Made by a program: the position numbers and the translations under genes. Source: Bifidobacterium thermophilum (GTDB lineage: Bacteria; Actinomycetota; Actinomycetes; Actinomycetales; Bifidobacteriaceae). From it: a DNA stretch of 64,000 nt. Below, piece by piece: positions 19,224 through 28,479 of this stretch. The number at the start of each line of letters is the position of its first letter. The stretch's first letter is position 1. The notes beneath the pieces are model-generated. The model ran no database searches, was not told the DNA's origin, and saw only the letters and a list, made by a program, of their open reading frames with translations. The DNA lies in the NCBI GenBank assembly GCA_000741495.1, contig JGZV01000002.1, positions 1 to 64,000 of the forward strand, read 5' to 3'.

Positions 19224-20180
19224 ATGCAGGAGCAGCAGATGAACGAGCAGATCAACGTGTATGAGCCGCACGAGTGGAAGCACAGCACCATTGTCGCCGG
19301 CGTCGAGTGGAAAAACCCGGTGGGTACGGCTTCCGGCACCTTCCAGTATGACGCATGCCACTGGTTCTATGATGTCAGCCAGATGGGCGCGGTCACCACC
19401 AAGGGTGTTTCCCCGGTCCCATGGGAAGGTAATCCTGGTCCACGCACCACGGAAAGCCCTTCGGGCACGGTCAATTCGGTCGGCTTACAGAACCCCGGTG
19501 TCGACCATTATCTTGTCGACGAACTGCCCAAGCTCAAGAAGGAAGGCGCAACGGTTGTCACCAATGTGGCTGGCCATTGCGATGACGATTATGCCGAAGT
19601 GGTCGCCAAGCTTGCCGACTGTCCAGCGGACATGCTGGAAATCAACGTCAGTTGCCCGAACGTCACGCATGGCGGGATGAGCGTGGGCACCGACCCGGTG
19701 GCGTTGAACCGGTTGATCACCCGGCTGCGCCATATCACGTCGAAGCCTCTGATTGTCAAACTCACCCCTAACGTGACCGATATCGTTTCCATTGCGAAAG
19801 CCGCGGTGGATGGTGGCGCCGACGCGTTGAGCATGATCAACACGCTGGTCGGTATGCGTATCGATATCCGTACCGGCGAGCCGATTCTCGCGAACCGTAC
19901 CGGTGGCGTGTCCGGACCGGCGGTGCTCCCGGTGGGGTTGAGCTTCGTGTGGCGTGTCCGGCAGGCGTTGCCTGATATTCCGATCATCGGCATCGGTGGT
20001 ATTGATTCGGGGGAGAAGGCGCTGGAATACTTGTATGCCGGCGCGAACGCCGTCGAAGTCGGCGCCGCGGCATTGTATGAGCCAACCGCTCCGATGCGTG
20101 TGGCGCGTGAGCTTGACGACCTGCTCGATTCAAGGCCGCAACTGGCTGCGAAACTCGCCGCCGGCCAGACTTGGCGCTGA
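19224..20180 (+). CDS. pyrD: Dihydroorotate dehydrogenase B, catalytic subunit
   Basis: FMN-dependent TIM-barrel enzyme oxidising dihydroorotate to orotate, class 1B because it is encoded next to PyrK. The catalytic cysteine is in the segment [13 protein letters not shown], and family motifs [28 protein letters not shown] and AVEVGAA are present. Two starts are possible with equal ribosome sites: ATG 19224 after AGAGGT, or ATG 19239 after AGGAG. Ten bases separate it from pyrK. Confidence 0.94.
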   Translation: MQEQQMNEQINVYEPHEWKHSTIVAGVEWKNPVGTASGTFQYDACHWFYDVSQMGAVTTKGVSPVPWEGNPGPRTTESPSGTVNSVGLQNPGVDHYLVDELPKLKKEGATVVTNVAGHCDDDYAEVVAKLADCPADMLEINVSCPNVTHGGMSVGTDPVALNRLITRLRHITSKPLIVKLTPNVTDIVSIAKAAVDGGADALSMINTLVGMRIDIRTGEPILANRTGGVSGPAVLPVGLSFVWRVRQALPDIPIIGIGGIDSGEKALEYLYAGANAVEVGAAALYEPTAPMRVARELDDLLDSRPQLAAKLAAGQTWR

Positions 20181-20281
20181 CCGGTCACCCCCTTCGCGGT
20201 ACGCTTGATTGCGGTACGCCATGCGTTCATGCCGGTTCTGGTGTGCGCGCATGGCTGGATACAGAAAGGACAGTCTCGCAT

Positions 20282-20983
20282 ATGACTGAGAACATGCCGC
20301 TTGACCGCAGGTTCACCGCGTTCCTCCTGCAGTCGCAGGCGTTGAAATTCGGGGATTTCACGTTGAAATCAGGGCGTCGTTCCCCGTATTTCATCAACGC
20401 GGGAGCCTTCGACACCGGCCGGAAGATTGCGTTGCTCGGCTCGTTCTACGCTGAGAAGATCGACGAGGCGATTGCCGACGGGACTTTGCCCGAGGATATC
20501 GATACCGTGTTCGGACCGGCCTACAAGGGTATCCCGCTGGCGGTTTCCACAGCGATCGCGCTGACCGCGCAATACGATAGGGGTGTCGGCTACACGTTCG
20601 ACCGTAAGGAACGTAAGGATCATGGGGACGGCGGCATGTTCGTCGGCACCCAGTTGCGTGACGGGATGAAGGTCCTGCTGGTTGATGATGTGATGACCGC
20701 CGGCACCGCCGTGCGTGAAGTCGTTCCGAAACTTCGTGAAGCGGCCGATGTCCAGATCGTCGGACTTGTCCTGTCAGTCGACCGTATGGAGAAAACGCGC
20801 GACAGTGATATGTCCGCTGTGGCCGCGGTACGGCAGGAGTTCGGCTTCCCGGTCGTTTCCATCGCGAATGTGCGCGAGATTTTCGACGCCGCATCGCAGA
20901 TGACCGGCGACGATGGTCTGCCGCTGCTCGACGAGGACATCAAGACGCGTGCCAAAGAGTATCTCGATACGTATGGTGCGTGA
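20282..20983 (+). CDS. pyrE: Orotate phosphoribosyltransferase
   Basis: Joins orotate and PRPP to form OMP. It has 233 residues. The PRPP-binding loop [13 protein letters not shown] is near residue 131, and the N-terminal [16 protein letters not shown] and central [12 protein letters not shown] are typical. It is the last pyr gene, 101 bases after pyrD, and is followed by a very strong hairpin. AAAGGA lies about 12 bases before the ATG, a rather long spacing. Confidence 0.95.
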   Translation: MTENMPLDRRFTAFLLQSQALKFGDFTLKSGRRSPYFINAGAFDTGRKIALLGSFYAEKIDEAIADGTLPEDIDTVFGPAYKGIPLAVSTAIALTAQYDRGVGYTFDRKERKDHGDGGMFVGTQLRDGMKVLLVDDVMTAGTAVREVVPKLREAADVQIVGLVLSVDRMEKTRDSDMSAVAAVRQEFGFPVVSIANVREIFDAASQMTGDDGLPLLDEDIKTRAKEYLDTYGA

Positions 20984-20993
20984 CCGCGTACAC

Positions 20994-21056
20994 TGCTGAA
21001 ACGGCGTTCGGCCGGGAACCCTGTGCGGAGGTTCCCGGCCGAACGCCGTTTCAGCA
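20994..21056. terminator. Bidirectional terminator with 27-bp perfect stem
   Basis: A perfect inverted repeat has arms at 20994-21020 and 21030-21056 around a 9-base loop. It lies between the convergent pyrE and LysR genes and should end both transcripts. No U-tract follows on either side apart from short runs, so it may act partly as a 3'-end stabilising hairpin. Confidence 0.75.
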
Positions 21057-21089
21057 GGCAGGGGTCGACGCCCCGCGCCAGTCGGTGGC

Positions 21090-22013
21090 CTAGTCGATGA
21101 GCTTGTAGCCGTGCGAGGCGATGACCGTACGCAGCTTGTCCAGATACGTCTGCGCCGCGGTCGACAGTTTCGCCCGCTCGTTGGTGATCCAGCCAAGTAG
21201 CATCGTCTCGTCCGTGTCCAGCGGCACGGTGACGATCTTCTCATTGTTCAAGTCGCCGTTATCGATGCCCGTGCACACGGTGTACCCGTTGAGACCGATG
21301 ATGAAGTTGAGAATCGTCGCACGGTCGGTCACGTTGATCTGCTTGGGGGAGTATTCCGGCCACACCGCTTCCTCGGCGAAGTAGAAGCTGCCTTCGGCGC
21401 CCTGCTCGTACTGGATGAACGGGAAGGGCTTGAGGTCTTCCATCGTGACTTTCTTCTTGCCGGCCAGCGGATTGTCTCGCGAGATGAACACATGCAGGTT
21501 CGCACGGAACAGCGGGTGGAACACGAGATGCTTCTCGCGCAGCAGCTTGTTGATCACGTTCTTGTTGAAATCGGACAGATACAGGATGCCGATTTCGGAC
21601 TGCATGTTGGCGACTTGGTTGATGATGTCCTTGGTGCGCGTCTCGCGGATGGTGAACTCGTATTCGTCGGATTTGATGGAATTGATCATCTCGACGAACG
21701 CTTCGACGGCGAACATGTAATGCTGGGTGGACACGCTGCACAGCTGCTTGCGTGGCTTCGCGTTCTTGTAACGTTCCTCGAGCAGGGAAGCCTGGTCAAG
21801 GACCTGACGGGCGTACGTGAGAAATTCCGCGCCGTCCACGGTCAGCGCGATGCCTTGGGAAGAGCGGGTGAAAATCTCAATGCCCAGCTCATGCTCCAGC
21901 TCCTTGACTGACGAGCTCAGCGCGGGCTGGGAGACGTACAGTTCATGGGAAGCTTCGTTCATCGAACCGCATTCGACGATTTTGACGATATACTTCAATT
22001 GCAGCAGAGTCAT
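21090..22013 (-). CDS. LysR-family transcriptional regulator
   Basis: A 307-residue LysR-type regulator. The N-terminal winged helix-turn-helix (residues 1-60) contains MNEASHELYVSQPALSSSVK, and the substrate-binding domain fills about 90-305. Its effector and targets are not deducible. It lies 69 bases downstream of a HAD phosphatase on the same strand and converges on pyrE. Two CTTATATC repeats just before its start (22022 and 22053) may be its promoter or binding sites. Codon use (many C/G-ending codons) is like the highly expressed neighbours. Confidence 0.85.
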   Translation of the reverse strand: MTLLQLKYIVKIVECGSMNEASHELYVSQPALSSSVKELEHELGIEIFTRSSQGIALTVDGAEFLTYARQVLDQASLLEERYKNAKPRKQLCSVSTQHYMFAVEAFVEMINSIKSDEYEFTIRETRTKDIINQVANMQSEIGILYLSDFNKNVINKLLREKHLVFHPLFRANLHVFISRDNPLAGKKKVTMEDLKPFPFIQYEQGAEGSFYFAEEAVWPEYSPKQINVTDRATILNFIIGLNGYTVCTGIDNGDLNNEKIVTVPLDTDETMLLGWITNERAKLSTAAQTYLDKLRTVIASHGYKLID

Positions 22014-22021
22014 AAAGGAAC

Positions 22022-22060
22022 CTTATATCACGGTAATGTCAAGAACGGGTTACTTATATC
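22022..22060. repeat. Direct repeat upstream of the LysR gene
   Basis: CTTATATC occurs at 22022-22029 and 22053-22060, 31 bases apart, about three helix turns. On the minus strand each reads GATATAAG and contains the -10-like TATAAG. They may be tandem promoters or a regulator site. Confidence 0.35.
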
Positions 22061-22082
22061 CGTATGCCGGCCGGCGGTTCGC

Positions 22083-22760
22083 TCAGACCCGCACACCCAA
22101 TGATTGCAAGTCATGGCGGGCGCGGGACGCGTTCTCGAACACGAACGCTCGCATACCCGCGGATTGTGCGCCAGCGACATTACGCGGCGTATCGTCAAAG
22201 AACACGCTGGACGCCGGTTCGATACCGAACCGGTCCATCGCCAGACGGTAGAACCCGGTATTGGGCTTGAACTGCTTCTCCACACCGGACACCACGGTCC
22301 CGTCCAACAGTTCCTCAAGCCGAGGGAACTTCTCGAACGCGAAATGAAACGTCTCATACGACCAGTTCGTCAACCCCCACACGCCGTATCCGGCGGCTTT
22401 CAAATCCGCAAGCAGGGTTTGCATACCCGGGACGATACGCGTCAGGGAATCATCGTACCGGGCGATGTAATCGGCGAAGATATCTGCGATCTCATCGCCA
22501 TGATCGTTCCTGACATCCGGAAGAATGTCCGCGAGCGCTTCACCGTGATCCATCCGATCTTCGTAATCGAAAAAGCCGTACGGATCATCCGCGGCGCAAA
22601 TCCGGTCCACCAGATCATCGGGGTAGTGGCCGCGCAACGCGGCGGCGCACTGCCAGTCAATCAGTACACCACAAAAATCGAACACGACATCGCTGATTTC
22701 GGTCGGCGTTGGTGCCGTTTCCTGCCGTCCTGCCAACGTGTGACTTGCCGGTGTTGTCAT
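22083..22760 (-). CDS. HAD-superfamily hydrolase
   Basis: Haloacid-dehalogenase-type phosphatase of 225 residues with an alpha-helical cap (subfamily IA). The nucleophile motif is VVFDFCGVLIDW (about 25-36), in which the second acidic residue usual in DxD phosphatases is a cysteine; YihX-like sugar phosphatases also lack it. Motif II WGLTN is near 128, the lysine region EKQFKPN near 163, and motif III FFDDTPRN near 188. ATG at 22760 follows AGGAAGGGAC. It is probably co-transcribed with the LysR gene. Substrate unknown. Confidence 0.8.
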   Translation of the reverse strand: MTTPASHTLAGRQETAPTPTEISDVVFDFCGVLIDWQCAAALRGHYPDDLVDRICAADDPYGFFDYEDRMDHGEALADILPDVRNDHGDEIADIFADYIARYDDSLTRIVPGMQTLLADLKAAGYGVWGLTNWSYETFHFAFEKFPRLEELLDGTVVSGVEKQFKPNTGFYRLAMDRFGIEPASSVFFDDTPRNVAGAQSAGMRAFVFENASRARHDLQSLGVRV

Positions 22761-22935
22761 GCTGTCCCTTCCTGATGGGCCTCGGTCGTGGCCGCCGACG
22801 GCGCGTCAAATGATCAGTCGGCTCCGCCGCTGACGAAGCCTGCACCACAGTCTAGTGGCAACAGCCCCCCGGACCGCTCAGACCGGCGTATCGAGGACAT
22901 GAACGGATCGGGAACGTATCGCAAACAGGGCTTCC

Positions 22936-23667
22936 TCACTCCTCGCCCTGTTGGAAGACCTGGACGTACAGGATTTGGGTGTCACTGTTCGCGCATCCGG
23001 TGACGCCCGTGGCGTCGATGCTGATGGATTCCTTCTGGTCCGGCGGATAGATGAGCAGCGTGTCCGCAGTTGTCGGCGTGCAATCCGAGGAGTCGAAATT
23101 CCCTGCGTTCACAATCCGCAAAGCGCTGTGCGCGGATTGCCCCGGTTGGAGTGTGATCGTGGAGGCATCGACCGTGCGGTCGCGTTCCGCCGCCGCTCCG
23201 ATTTGCGTGTCCCCGTGGCGCAACGAAACGCCTGGGTATCCGCGAAGCGTGCAGGTTCGCGAACCGGAGTTGGTCAATACCAGATACGGGTAAGAGCTTC
23301 CCGCTCCGCCGCCTGCGCCTTGCGTCAGCTTCGCGGTCAGTTCGTTCGTGGTGCATGCACTCGATACCGCGGCGGAAGCTGAGGATGACGCCGAGGCTGA
23401 CGGCGAGGATGACGAGGCGGACGGCGAGGCTGACGGCGAGGCAGTGGAGGAGGGGGATTGCGACGCAGCAGGGGATGATGCCGAGGCGGACGGGCTTGTG
23501 CCATCACCGGACGTCGAGCCGCACGCACACAGGGAACCGGCCAGCAACGCCGCGGTCAACACAATCGCCAAACGCGTACGACCCGCGGTAGGCGACCCGA
23601 ACCGTTGCGATGAACCGATGCCGGACGACAAACCGTTGGAACCATTGTTACGCCGGGAAACCATCAT
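22936..23667 (-). CDS. Predicted lipoprotein with Ser/Ala/Pro linker and DUF4232-like domain
   Basis: The start at 23667 (MMVSRRNNG) follows GAGGAAGGAC and gives 243 residues. A hydrophobic signal segment (IVLTAALLAGSL) ends in the lipobox-like LCAC, so it is likely a membrane-anchored lipoprotein. About 45 residues of Ser/Ala/Pro repeats follow, then a C-terminal domain with paired cysteines (SACTTNEL, SRTCTLRGYPGV, SSDCTPT, TGCANSD) that resembles DUF4232 of actinobacterial secreted proteins. Function unknown. It is 125 bases downstream of the NAD(P)HX repair gene on the same strand. Confidence 0.72.
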   Translation of the reverse strand: MMVSRRNNGSNGLSSGIGSSQRFGSPTAGRTRLAIVLTAALLAGSLCACGSTSGDGTSPSASASSPAASQSPSSTASPSASPSASSSSPSASASSSASAAVSSACTTNELTAKLTQGAGGGAGSSYPYLVLTNSGSRTCTLRGYPGVSLRHGDTQIGAAAERDRTVDASTITLQPGQSAHSALRIVNAGNFDSSDCTPTTADTLLIYPPDQKESISIDATGVTGCANSDTQILYVQVFQQGEE

Positions 23668-23792
23668 GATATGTCCTTCCTCTGCGAAGCGCGCAAACCC
23701 TGCTACCGTTCTCCTGTTGACGCGTGCGACCACGCATGGCTTCATTGTACCTGTACCTTCGCTGGATGCAGGGAACCTGACGTGCGCGGGTC

Positions 23793-25598
23793 TCAGCCGA
23801 TGAGCTCGGCGATCGCACGCGGAATCGCGCGCACCACGTCGCTGGCGATAATCGGCTCGCCGGCATCACGCCGCGCGCCGCGCTCGCTGACACCGTAGAT
23901 TTCCGGCGCGTCCCACCCGCATTGCGTCGAATGCGAAGCGATGGCGGCGGCAAGACCGTGCACGTACACCGCGGCGGCGACGGTATCGGCTATCGCAGCG
24001 TCATCGGACGATTCGGTGACGTCGGATTGGGCCAGCAGCGCTCCGATGATGCCTGCGAGCACATCTCCCGCACCGGCAGTGCCCAGCCATGCCGGGGCGC
24101 GACCGCACAGGAGCACCCGCGTACGGTCGCTGTCGTAGGGGTCTGTTCCTGCGATGATGCTGACCGCGCCTTTGAGCACCACGGTCGCACCGGTCAACTG
24201 ATGCGCAAGCCGCGCATAATGCATGGGAGCGGTAGCCACTTGGCGGGCGTCCACCGCCCCGTTCGCAGCAGTGTCAAGCCTGGTCAGCAGCCACGCCAGT
24301 TCCCCGGCGTGCGGTGTGATCACCACGTTGGCCGGAACCCGTGCGGGCAGCAGGTCGAGCGCACCAGCGTCCACGACGATCGGCGGCATCGCGTCGGGAT
24401 GGGCGTCCGGTGTCGGCGAATCCTCTCCCTGAGGCTTATCCTCGTCGGTGCGCGCATAATGGGCGAGGAGTCTTGTAATCGTCTCCCGCTGGATATCCTC
24501 GCCGTCGGCTGTGTCCGCTGATGCGGGGACACCCGAACCGACAACCCAAGCGTTCACATGTCCTTTGCCGATGACGGCTTCAGGCAGCGCGTGCAGCACC
24601 AGGTCCTGTGCGCGCTGCGGCCCCATGTATCGAACCATGCCGATGCCGGATTTCGCTGCCGCGCATGAACCGAGCACCGCGGCTCCCGGATATCGCGTGG
24701 ACCCGGTGACCAGACCCACGACCCCGCGCGTGTATTTCATATCACGTACGGACGGTACAAGAATCGAGGATGACGCCAGGTCGGCGTCCATCATCTCCGC
24801 GGCGGGCTCCGCCTCATCGATATCGAATCCGAAATCGACCAGCGTGACCTTGCCGCAGGCGTACGATGCCGGAGGCAGCATGGCGCAAGGCTTGAGGGCA
24901 CCGAACATCACCGTCCGGTCGGCAGGCAGGCACGGGCCAGGGACTGTGCCGTCGTCCACGCCGATTCCTGAAGGCGTGTCCACGGCAAGGATCAGCGGCC
25001 GGTCGTTTGCCTGGGTTTGCGCTGTTGCGGCATCTGACCCTCCGTCGGGACTCCACGAGTCGAGCAACGCTGAGGCGAGCGTCGCTGCGATACCATGCAA
25101 TGCGCCCGAAACGCCGATACCCGTCATCGCATCTACAATCAGATCCGCGTGATTGGCGAGCTCGACGGCTACGCGGAGCCGTTCCCCGGCTTCGCCCGCG
25201 GAAAAGCCGCTTACACAGCCAGGAATCTCGGCTTCCGGGTCGAGCACCAGCACGTGTCCGCCACTATGCGCGAACGCCGCGAAGCCATCATCATGCAGGG
25301 CGCGTTCCACAGCGACCACGGTGACTTGGGCGTCATCGTCGGCGAGTTGCGCCGCTGCGAACAGGCCATCGCCGCCGTTGTCACCGGCTCCCGCGAGGAC
25401 AACCACATTGGCGTCCTCGAGCGCGACCGCCTGGCTGTCGAGCATGCGTTCTGCCTCATGCGCTGCAGCTGCCGCCGCCATACGCATCAGCGGCACGCCG
25501 TCGTCCAGCAGCGGCCGCTCCAGCTCGCGTACCGTGTCTGCGGCGTACGCGTTGAACTTGAGCATTTGCAGACGTTCGTGATCGATGCTTCCACCCAT
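23793..25598 (-). CDS. nnr: Bifunctional NAD(P)HX epimerase/dehydratase
   Basis: Repairs hydrated NAD(P)H. The protein has 601 residues in two domains. The N-terminal YjeF-type epimerase has the VVLAGAGDNGGDG motif near residue 66. The C-terminal ribokinase-fold ADP/ATP-dependent dehydratase has VGLVTGSTRYPGAAVLGS near 290 and the anion-hole/catalytic motif GTAGAGDVLAGIIG near 515. The minus-strand start at 25598 follows GGAAAGGGG. The long acidic insert around residues 385-405 is a bifidobacterial-type linker. It is probably co-transcribed with the lipoprotein gene. Confidence 0.88.
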   Translation of the reverse strand: MGGSIDHERLQMLKFNAYAADTVRELERPLLDDGVPLMRMAAAAAAHEAERMLDSQAVALEDANVVVLAGAGDNGGDGLFAAAQLADDDAQVTVVAVERALHDDGFAAFAHSGGHVLVLDPEAEIPGCVSGFSAGEAGERLRVAVELANHADLIVDAMTGIGVSGALHGIAATLASALLDSWSPDGGSDAATAQTQANDRPLILAVDTPSGIGVDDGTVPGPCLPADRTVMFGALKPCAMLPPASYACGKVTLVDFGFDIDEAEPAAEMMDADLASSSILVPSVRDMKYTRGVVGLVTGSTRYPGAAVLGSCAAAKSGIGMVRYMGPQRAQDLVLHALPEAVIGKGHVNAWVVGSGVPASADTADGEDIQRETITRLLAHYARTDEDKPQGEDSPTPDAHPDAMPPIVVDAGALDLLPARVPANVVITPHAGELAWLLTRLDTAANGAVDARQVATAPMHYARLAHQLTGATVVLKGAVSIIAGTDPYDSDRTRVLLCGRAPAWLGTAGAGDVLAGIIGALLAQSDVTESSDDAAIADTVAAAVYVHGLAAAIASHSTQCGWDAPEIYGVSERGARRDAGEPIIASDVVRAIPRAIAELIG

Positions 25599-25941
25599 GG
25601 CATGGCCCCTTTCCTATCAATGGCGTTCAGGCCTGCTGCGCCCGGCACCAGGACCGCTATCTCCACTCTAGTCCCTCCTTGGGCGGTTCAGCATCCGACG
25701 CCGCGGACGGGATGATCCGGCTGGTTCCGTATGCGCTGCATCGGTCTGACGGTGACGGTCCATCGCACGGGACGTTGTGAGGGCTCCGGCCACGTTCATT
25801 TCCGCGCGGTCAGGTCTGTGGGCACGTCGAACCGCTTGAATTGCGGCATCGGATGCCATGCATGGCGCTCGTCGCCCCGTGAACGGTACAGTGGTGGAAT
25901 GAGAGTCGGCGTATCGCCGGGAGAAGACAAGGAGTATGGGC
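25599..25941. other. Divergent promoter region, nnr / SGNH hydrolase
   Basis: No gene is supported. It separates the minus-strand nnr from the plus-strand SGNH hydrolase, so it must hold two promoters. A TACAGT box near 25889 is a candidate -10 for the rightward gene. I see no repeat or clear operator. Confidence 0.35.
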
Positions 25942-26646
25942 ATGAATATTGTGGCGGCTGCTGAGGCGTTGTGGGCGCAGCATACGATACATCTTGATCC
26001 TGAGCCGCAGGGGGAGCGGCATGGTGTCGTCAATGCGTCGGCGGATGGCGAAGCGTTGACGTTCGTCGCGGTCGGCGATTCCATGATCGCCGGTTGCGGG
26101 GTCGAAGACCAGTCTGAGGGATTCACTCCGGCTATGGCATCCGTGTTCTCCGATATGCTCGACAGGCCGGTTGACTGGCGCGCCGTCGGCAAGCTCGGCG
26201 CCACGATGCGCCGTGTACGCTACCGTTTGCTCCCGCAAGTCGATGATCATGCGGATCTTATGGTGCTGTGCGCCGGGTCGAACGACCTGATGGCCCGCAG
26301 GACCATCGCCCAGTGGCGTGACGACTTGTCGGCTTCGCTTGATCTGGCCAAGGACCGCGCTGACCATGTGGTCGTATTCAGCGCTGCCCAGCTGTACCGC
26401 AGTCCTTCCTTGGGAAAGTCCTTGCGCCATGTGATCGAAGGCATGACCGATGAACAGACCCAGGCAAGCCGCGAAATCTGCGAGCGCTACGGCGTCAGAT
26501 TCCTTGACATGACCCATGAGGATGTGCATGCGGACCGCGATAGGTTCTACGCGCATGACAGGTTCCACCCCAGCGTATACGGATACCAGTGCATGGCGGA
26601 ACGGGTCGGGCAACTGCTCGGCGGGTGGATGACCTCCGAACTGTGA
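25942..26646 (+). CDS. SGNH/GDSL-family hydrolase
   Basis: Serine esterase or lipase-like enzyme of 234 residues. Block I is VAVGDSMIAG (catalytic Ser near residue 40), block III is AGSNDL near 111, and block V with the Asp-His pair is DRFHPSVYGY near 210. No signal peptide is visible, so it acts in the cytoplasm. ATG at 25942 is preferred over 25936 because AAGGAG then has a 7-base spacing. Substrate not deducible; it converges on the ABC-F gene with a 32-base gap and no hairpin. Confidence 0.8.
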   Translation: MNIVAAAEALWAQHTIHLDPEPQGERHGVVNASADGEALTFVAVGDSMIAGCGVEDQSEGFTPAMASVFSDMLDRPVDWRAVGKLGATMRRVRYRLLPQVDDHADLMVLCAGSNDLMARRTIAQWRDDLSASLDLAKDRADHVVVFSAAQLYRSPSLGKSLRHVIEGMTDEQTQASREICERYGVRFLDMTHEDVHADRDRFYAHDRFHPSVYGYQCMAERVGQLLGGWMTSEL

Positions 26647-26678
26647 ACACAGGGCCGAGACGACCCCGAAATCACTCA

Positions 26679-28280
26679 TCACTCTTCGGCGACGAGCTCC
26701 AGATAGCCGTCGTTCCACAGGTCCTCGTCGCCGTCAGGCATGAGCAGCACGCGCTCGGGGTTCAACGCCTCAACGGCGCCCTCATCATGGGTGACCAGCA
26801 CGATCGCGCCCTCGTATTTCGCAATCGCTTTGAGGATTTCATCGCGTGACACCGGATCGAGGTTGTTGGTCGGCTCATCCAGCAAGAGCACGTTCGCGCG
26901 TGATGTCACCAGCGTGGCGAGCGCCAGTCTGGTTTTCTCGCCGCCGGACAGCACTTTGGTCGGTTTCATCACATCATCACCGGAAAACAGGAAGCTGCCC
27001 AAGATGGAACGCGTATGCGTGTCATCGAGTTCAGGCGCGACATGCTGCAGATTCTCCAGCACGGTCGCATCCATATCCAGAGTGTCGTGCTCCTGCGCGA
27101 AATAGCCGATCTTGCAGCCGTGACCATACACCACCTCACCGGTATCCGGCTGCTCTTCGCCCGCCAGAATGCGCAAGGTTGTCGTCTTGCCGGCGCCGTT
27201 GTACCCGAGGATCACGACGCGCGAGCCTTTATCGATGGCAAGATTGATGCCGGCGAACACGATATTCGATCCGAAAGCCTTGGAGATGTCCTTCGCCATA
27301 ATCGGGGTGCGGCCGCATGGCGCCGGTTCCGGGAAACGGATATCGGCGACTTTCTCCTTCTTCTCAGCCTCGCTTGTCTCAGCCAGCAACCGTTCGGCGC
27401 GCCGCATCATATTCTGGGCGGCGACCGCCTTCGTGGCCTTCGCATGCAGGCGAATACCCTGTTTCATCAGCCGTTCGGCCTTTTTCTCCGCCACCTCGCG
27501 TTCGCGGCGGCGACGTTCCTCGTCGACCACGCGCTGATGCAGATAGGCTTTCCACCCCAGTGAGTACATATCGATCTGACCAAGCTGGGCATCGAGATGC
27601 CACACCTTGTTCACGACCTCGTCCAGCAGCTCGGTGGAATGCGAAATCACCAGGAAGCCGCCTTCGAAACGCTTGAGATAGCCGCGCAGCCATTCAATGG
27701 AATCCGCGTCCAGATGGTTCGTCGGCTCGTCAAGAATCAAGGTGTCCGCGTCGGAGAACAGGATGCGCGCCAATTCGATGCGCCGCCGTTGGCCGCCGGA
27801 CAGCGTGCCGAGCTGCTGCTGCATCACTTCCTGCGGCAAGCCAAGGCTGTCGGCCATGGAAATCGCCTCGGACTGGGCGGCGTACCCGCCTGCCTTGTCA
27901 AAATCCTGCATGGCTTTGTCATACCGGTTCATCGCTTTGCTCATCACGTCGGGGTCGGGATCGGTCATATCCTTTTCCGCCTTGCGCAAACGTGAAATGA
28001 TCGTCGCGATGTCTCGAGCGCTCATCATCCTGTCCAACGCGGTCTGCGTCGGGTCGGCAGCATGAGTGTCCTGGGGCAGATACCCGAGTTTCCCGGAGAT
28101 GCGTACAGAACCCGCGGCAGGGAGCATATCGCCGGTGATCACACGCGTCAGCGTCGTCTTGCCCGCACCATTACGGCCGACCAGACCGATCTTGTCGCCC
28201 TTGACGACATGGAAGTCGGTAGGATGCAGCAATGTGCGCGCACCGATCTGAATCTCCAATCCCTTCGCCTCGATAGCCAT
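26679..28280 (-). CDS. ABC-F family ATPase (ribosome-associated type)
   Basis: Soluble protein of 533 residues with two ABC cassettes and no membrane segment. Cassette 1 has GRNGAGKTT (near 36), [12 protein letters not shown] (near 160) and [11 protein letters not shown] (near 180). A charged linker (240-300) rich in Arg/Lys/Glu follows. Cassette 2 has [11 protein letters not shown] (near 350), [12 protein letters not shown] (near 437) and [11 protein letters not shown]. Such ABC-F proteins act on the ribosome in translation or antibiotic protection; the precise subgroup is not assigned. The ATG at 28280 follows AGGTGG. It is divergent from uvrA. Confidence 0.88.
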   Translation of the reverse strand: MAIEAKGLEIQIGARTLLHPTDFHVVKGDKIGLVGRNGAGKTTLTRVITGDMLPAAGSVRISGKLGYLPQDTHAADPTQTALDRMMSARDIATIISRLRKAEKDMTDPDPDVMSKAMNRYDKAMQDFDKAGGYAAQSEAISMADSLGLPQEVMQQQLGTLSGGQRRRIELARILFSDADTLILDEPTNHLDADSIEWLRGYLKRFEGGFLVISHSTELLDEVVNKVWHLDAQLGQIDMYSLGWKAYLHQRVVDEERRRREREVAEKKAERLMKQGIRLHAKATKAVAAQNMMRRAERLLAETSEAEKKEKVADIRFPEPAPCGRTPIMAKDISKAFGSNIVFAGINLAIDKGSRVVILGYNGAGKTTTLRILAGEEQPDTGEVVYGHGCKIGYFAQEHDTLDMDATVLENLQHVAPELDDTHTRSILGSFLFSGDDVMKPTKVLSGGEKTRLALATLVTSRANVLLLDEPTNNLDPVSRDEILKAIAKYEGAIVLVTHDEGAVEALNPERVLLMPDGDEDLWNDGYLELVAEE

Positions 28281-28405
28281 GCCCACCTGCCGTTTCTTTC
28301 ATCGTCGGGTCAAAGTCCAACGGGATATCTTACCCATGAGGAGCCGACGTGCCGAGCATGCCGTGGCGCGACACGCGCAACGCGCATCGACGATACAACA
28401 CAACG

Positions 28406-28421
28406 TCGAACAAATGTTCGA
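28406..28421. promoter_or_regulatory. LexA (SOS) box upstream of uvrA
   Basis: TCGAAC-AAAT-GTTCGA is a perfect 6-4-6 inverted repeat that matches the actinobacterial/Gram-positive LexA site. It lies 59 bases before the uvrA GTG. A candidate promoter TTCGAT (28417-28422) and TATCCT (28441-28446), 18 bases apart, overlaps it, so LexA would block RNA polymerase. Confidence 0.9.
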
Positions 28422-28479
28422 TTTTCGTCATGCTTGGCTGTATCCTAGAACCCAGTACCACACCTATCGGAGGCAAGAC

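Noticed and set aside
23365..23500. Tandem repeat DNA resembling a repeat array
   Set aside because: It encodes the Ser/Ala/Pro linker of the lipoprotein; the repeat is codon-level low complexity, not a CRISPR or satellite.
25731..25964. Small open frame between nnr and the SGNH hydrolase
   Set aside because: No ribosome site, overlaps the SGNH start in another frame, and has no recognisable features.
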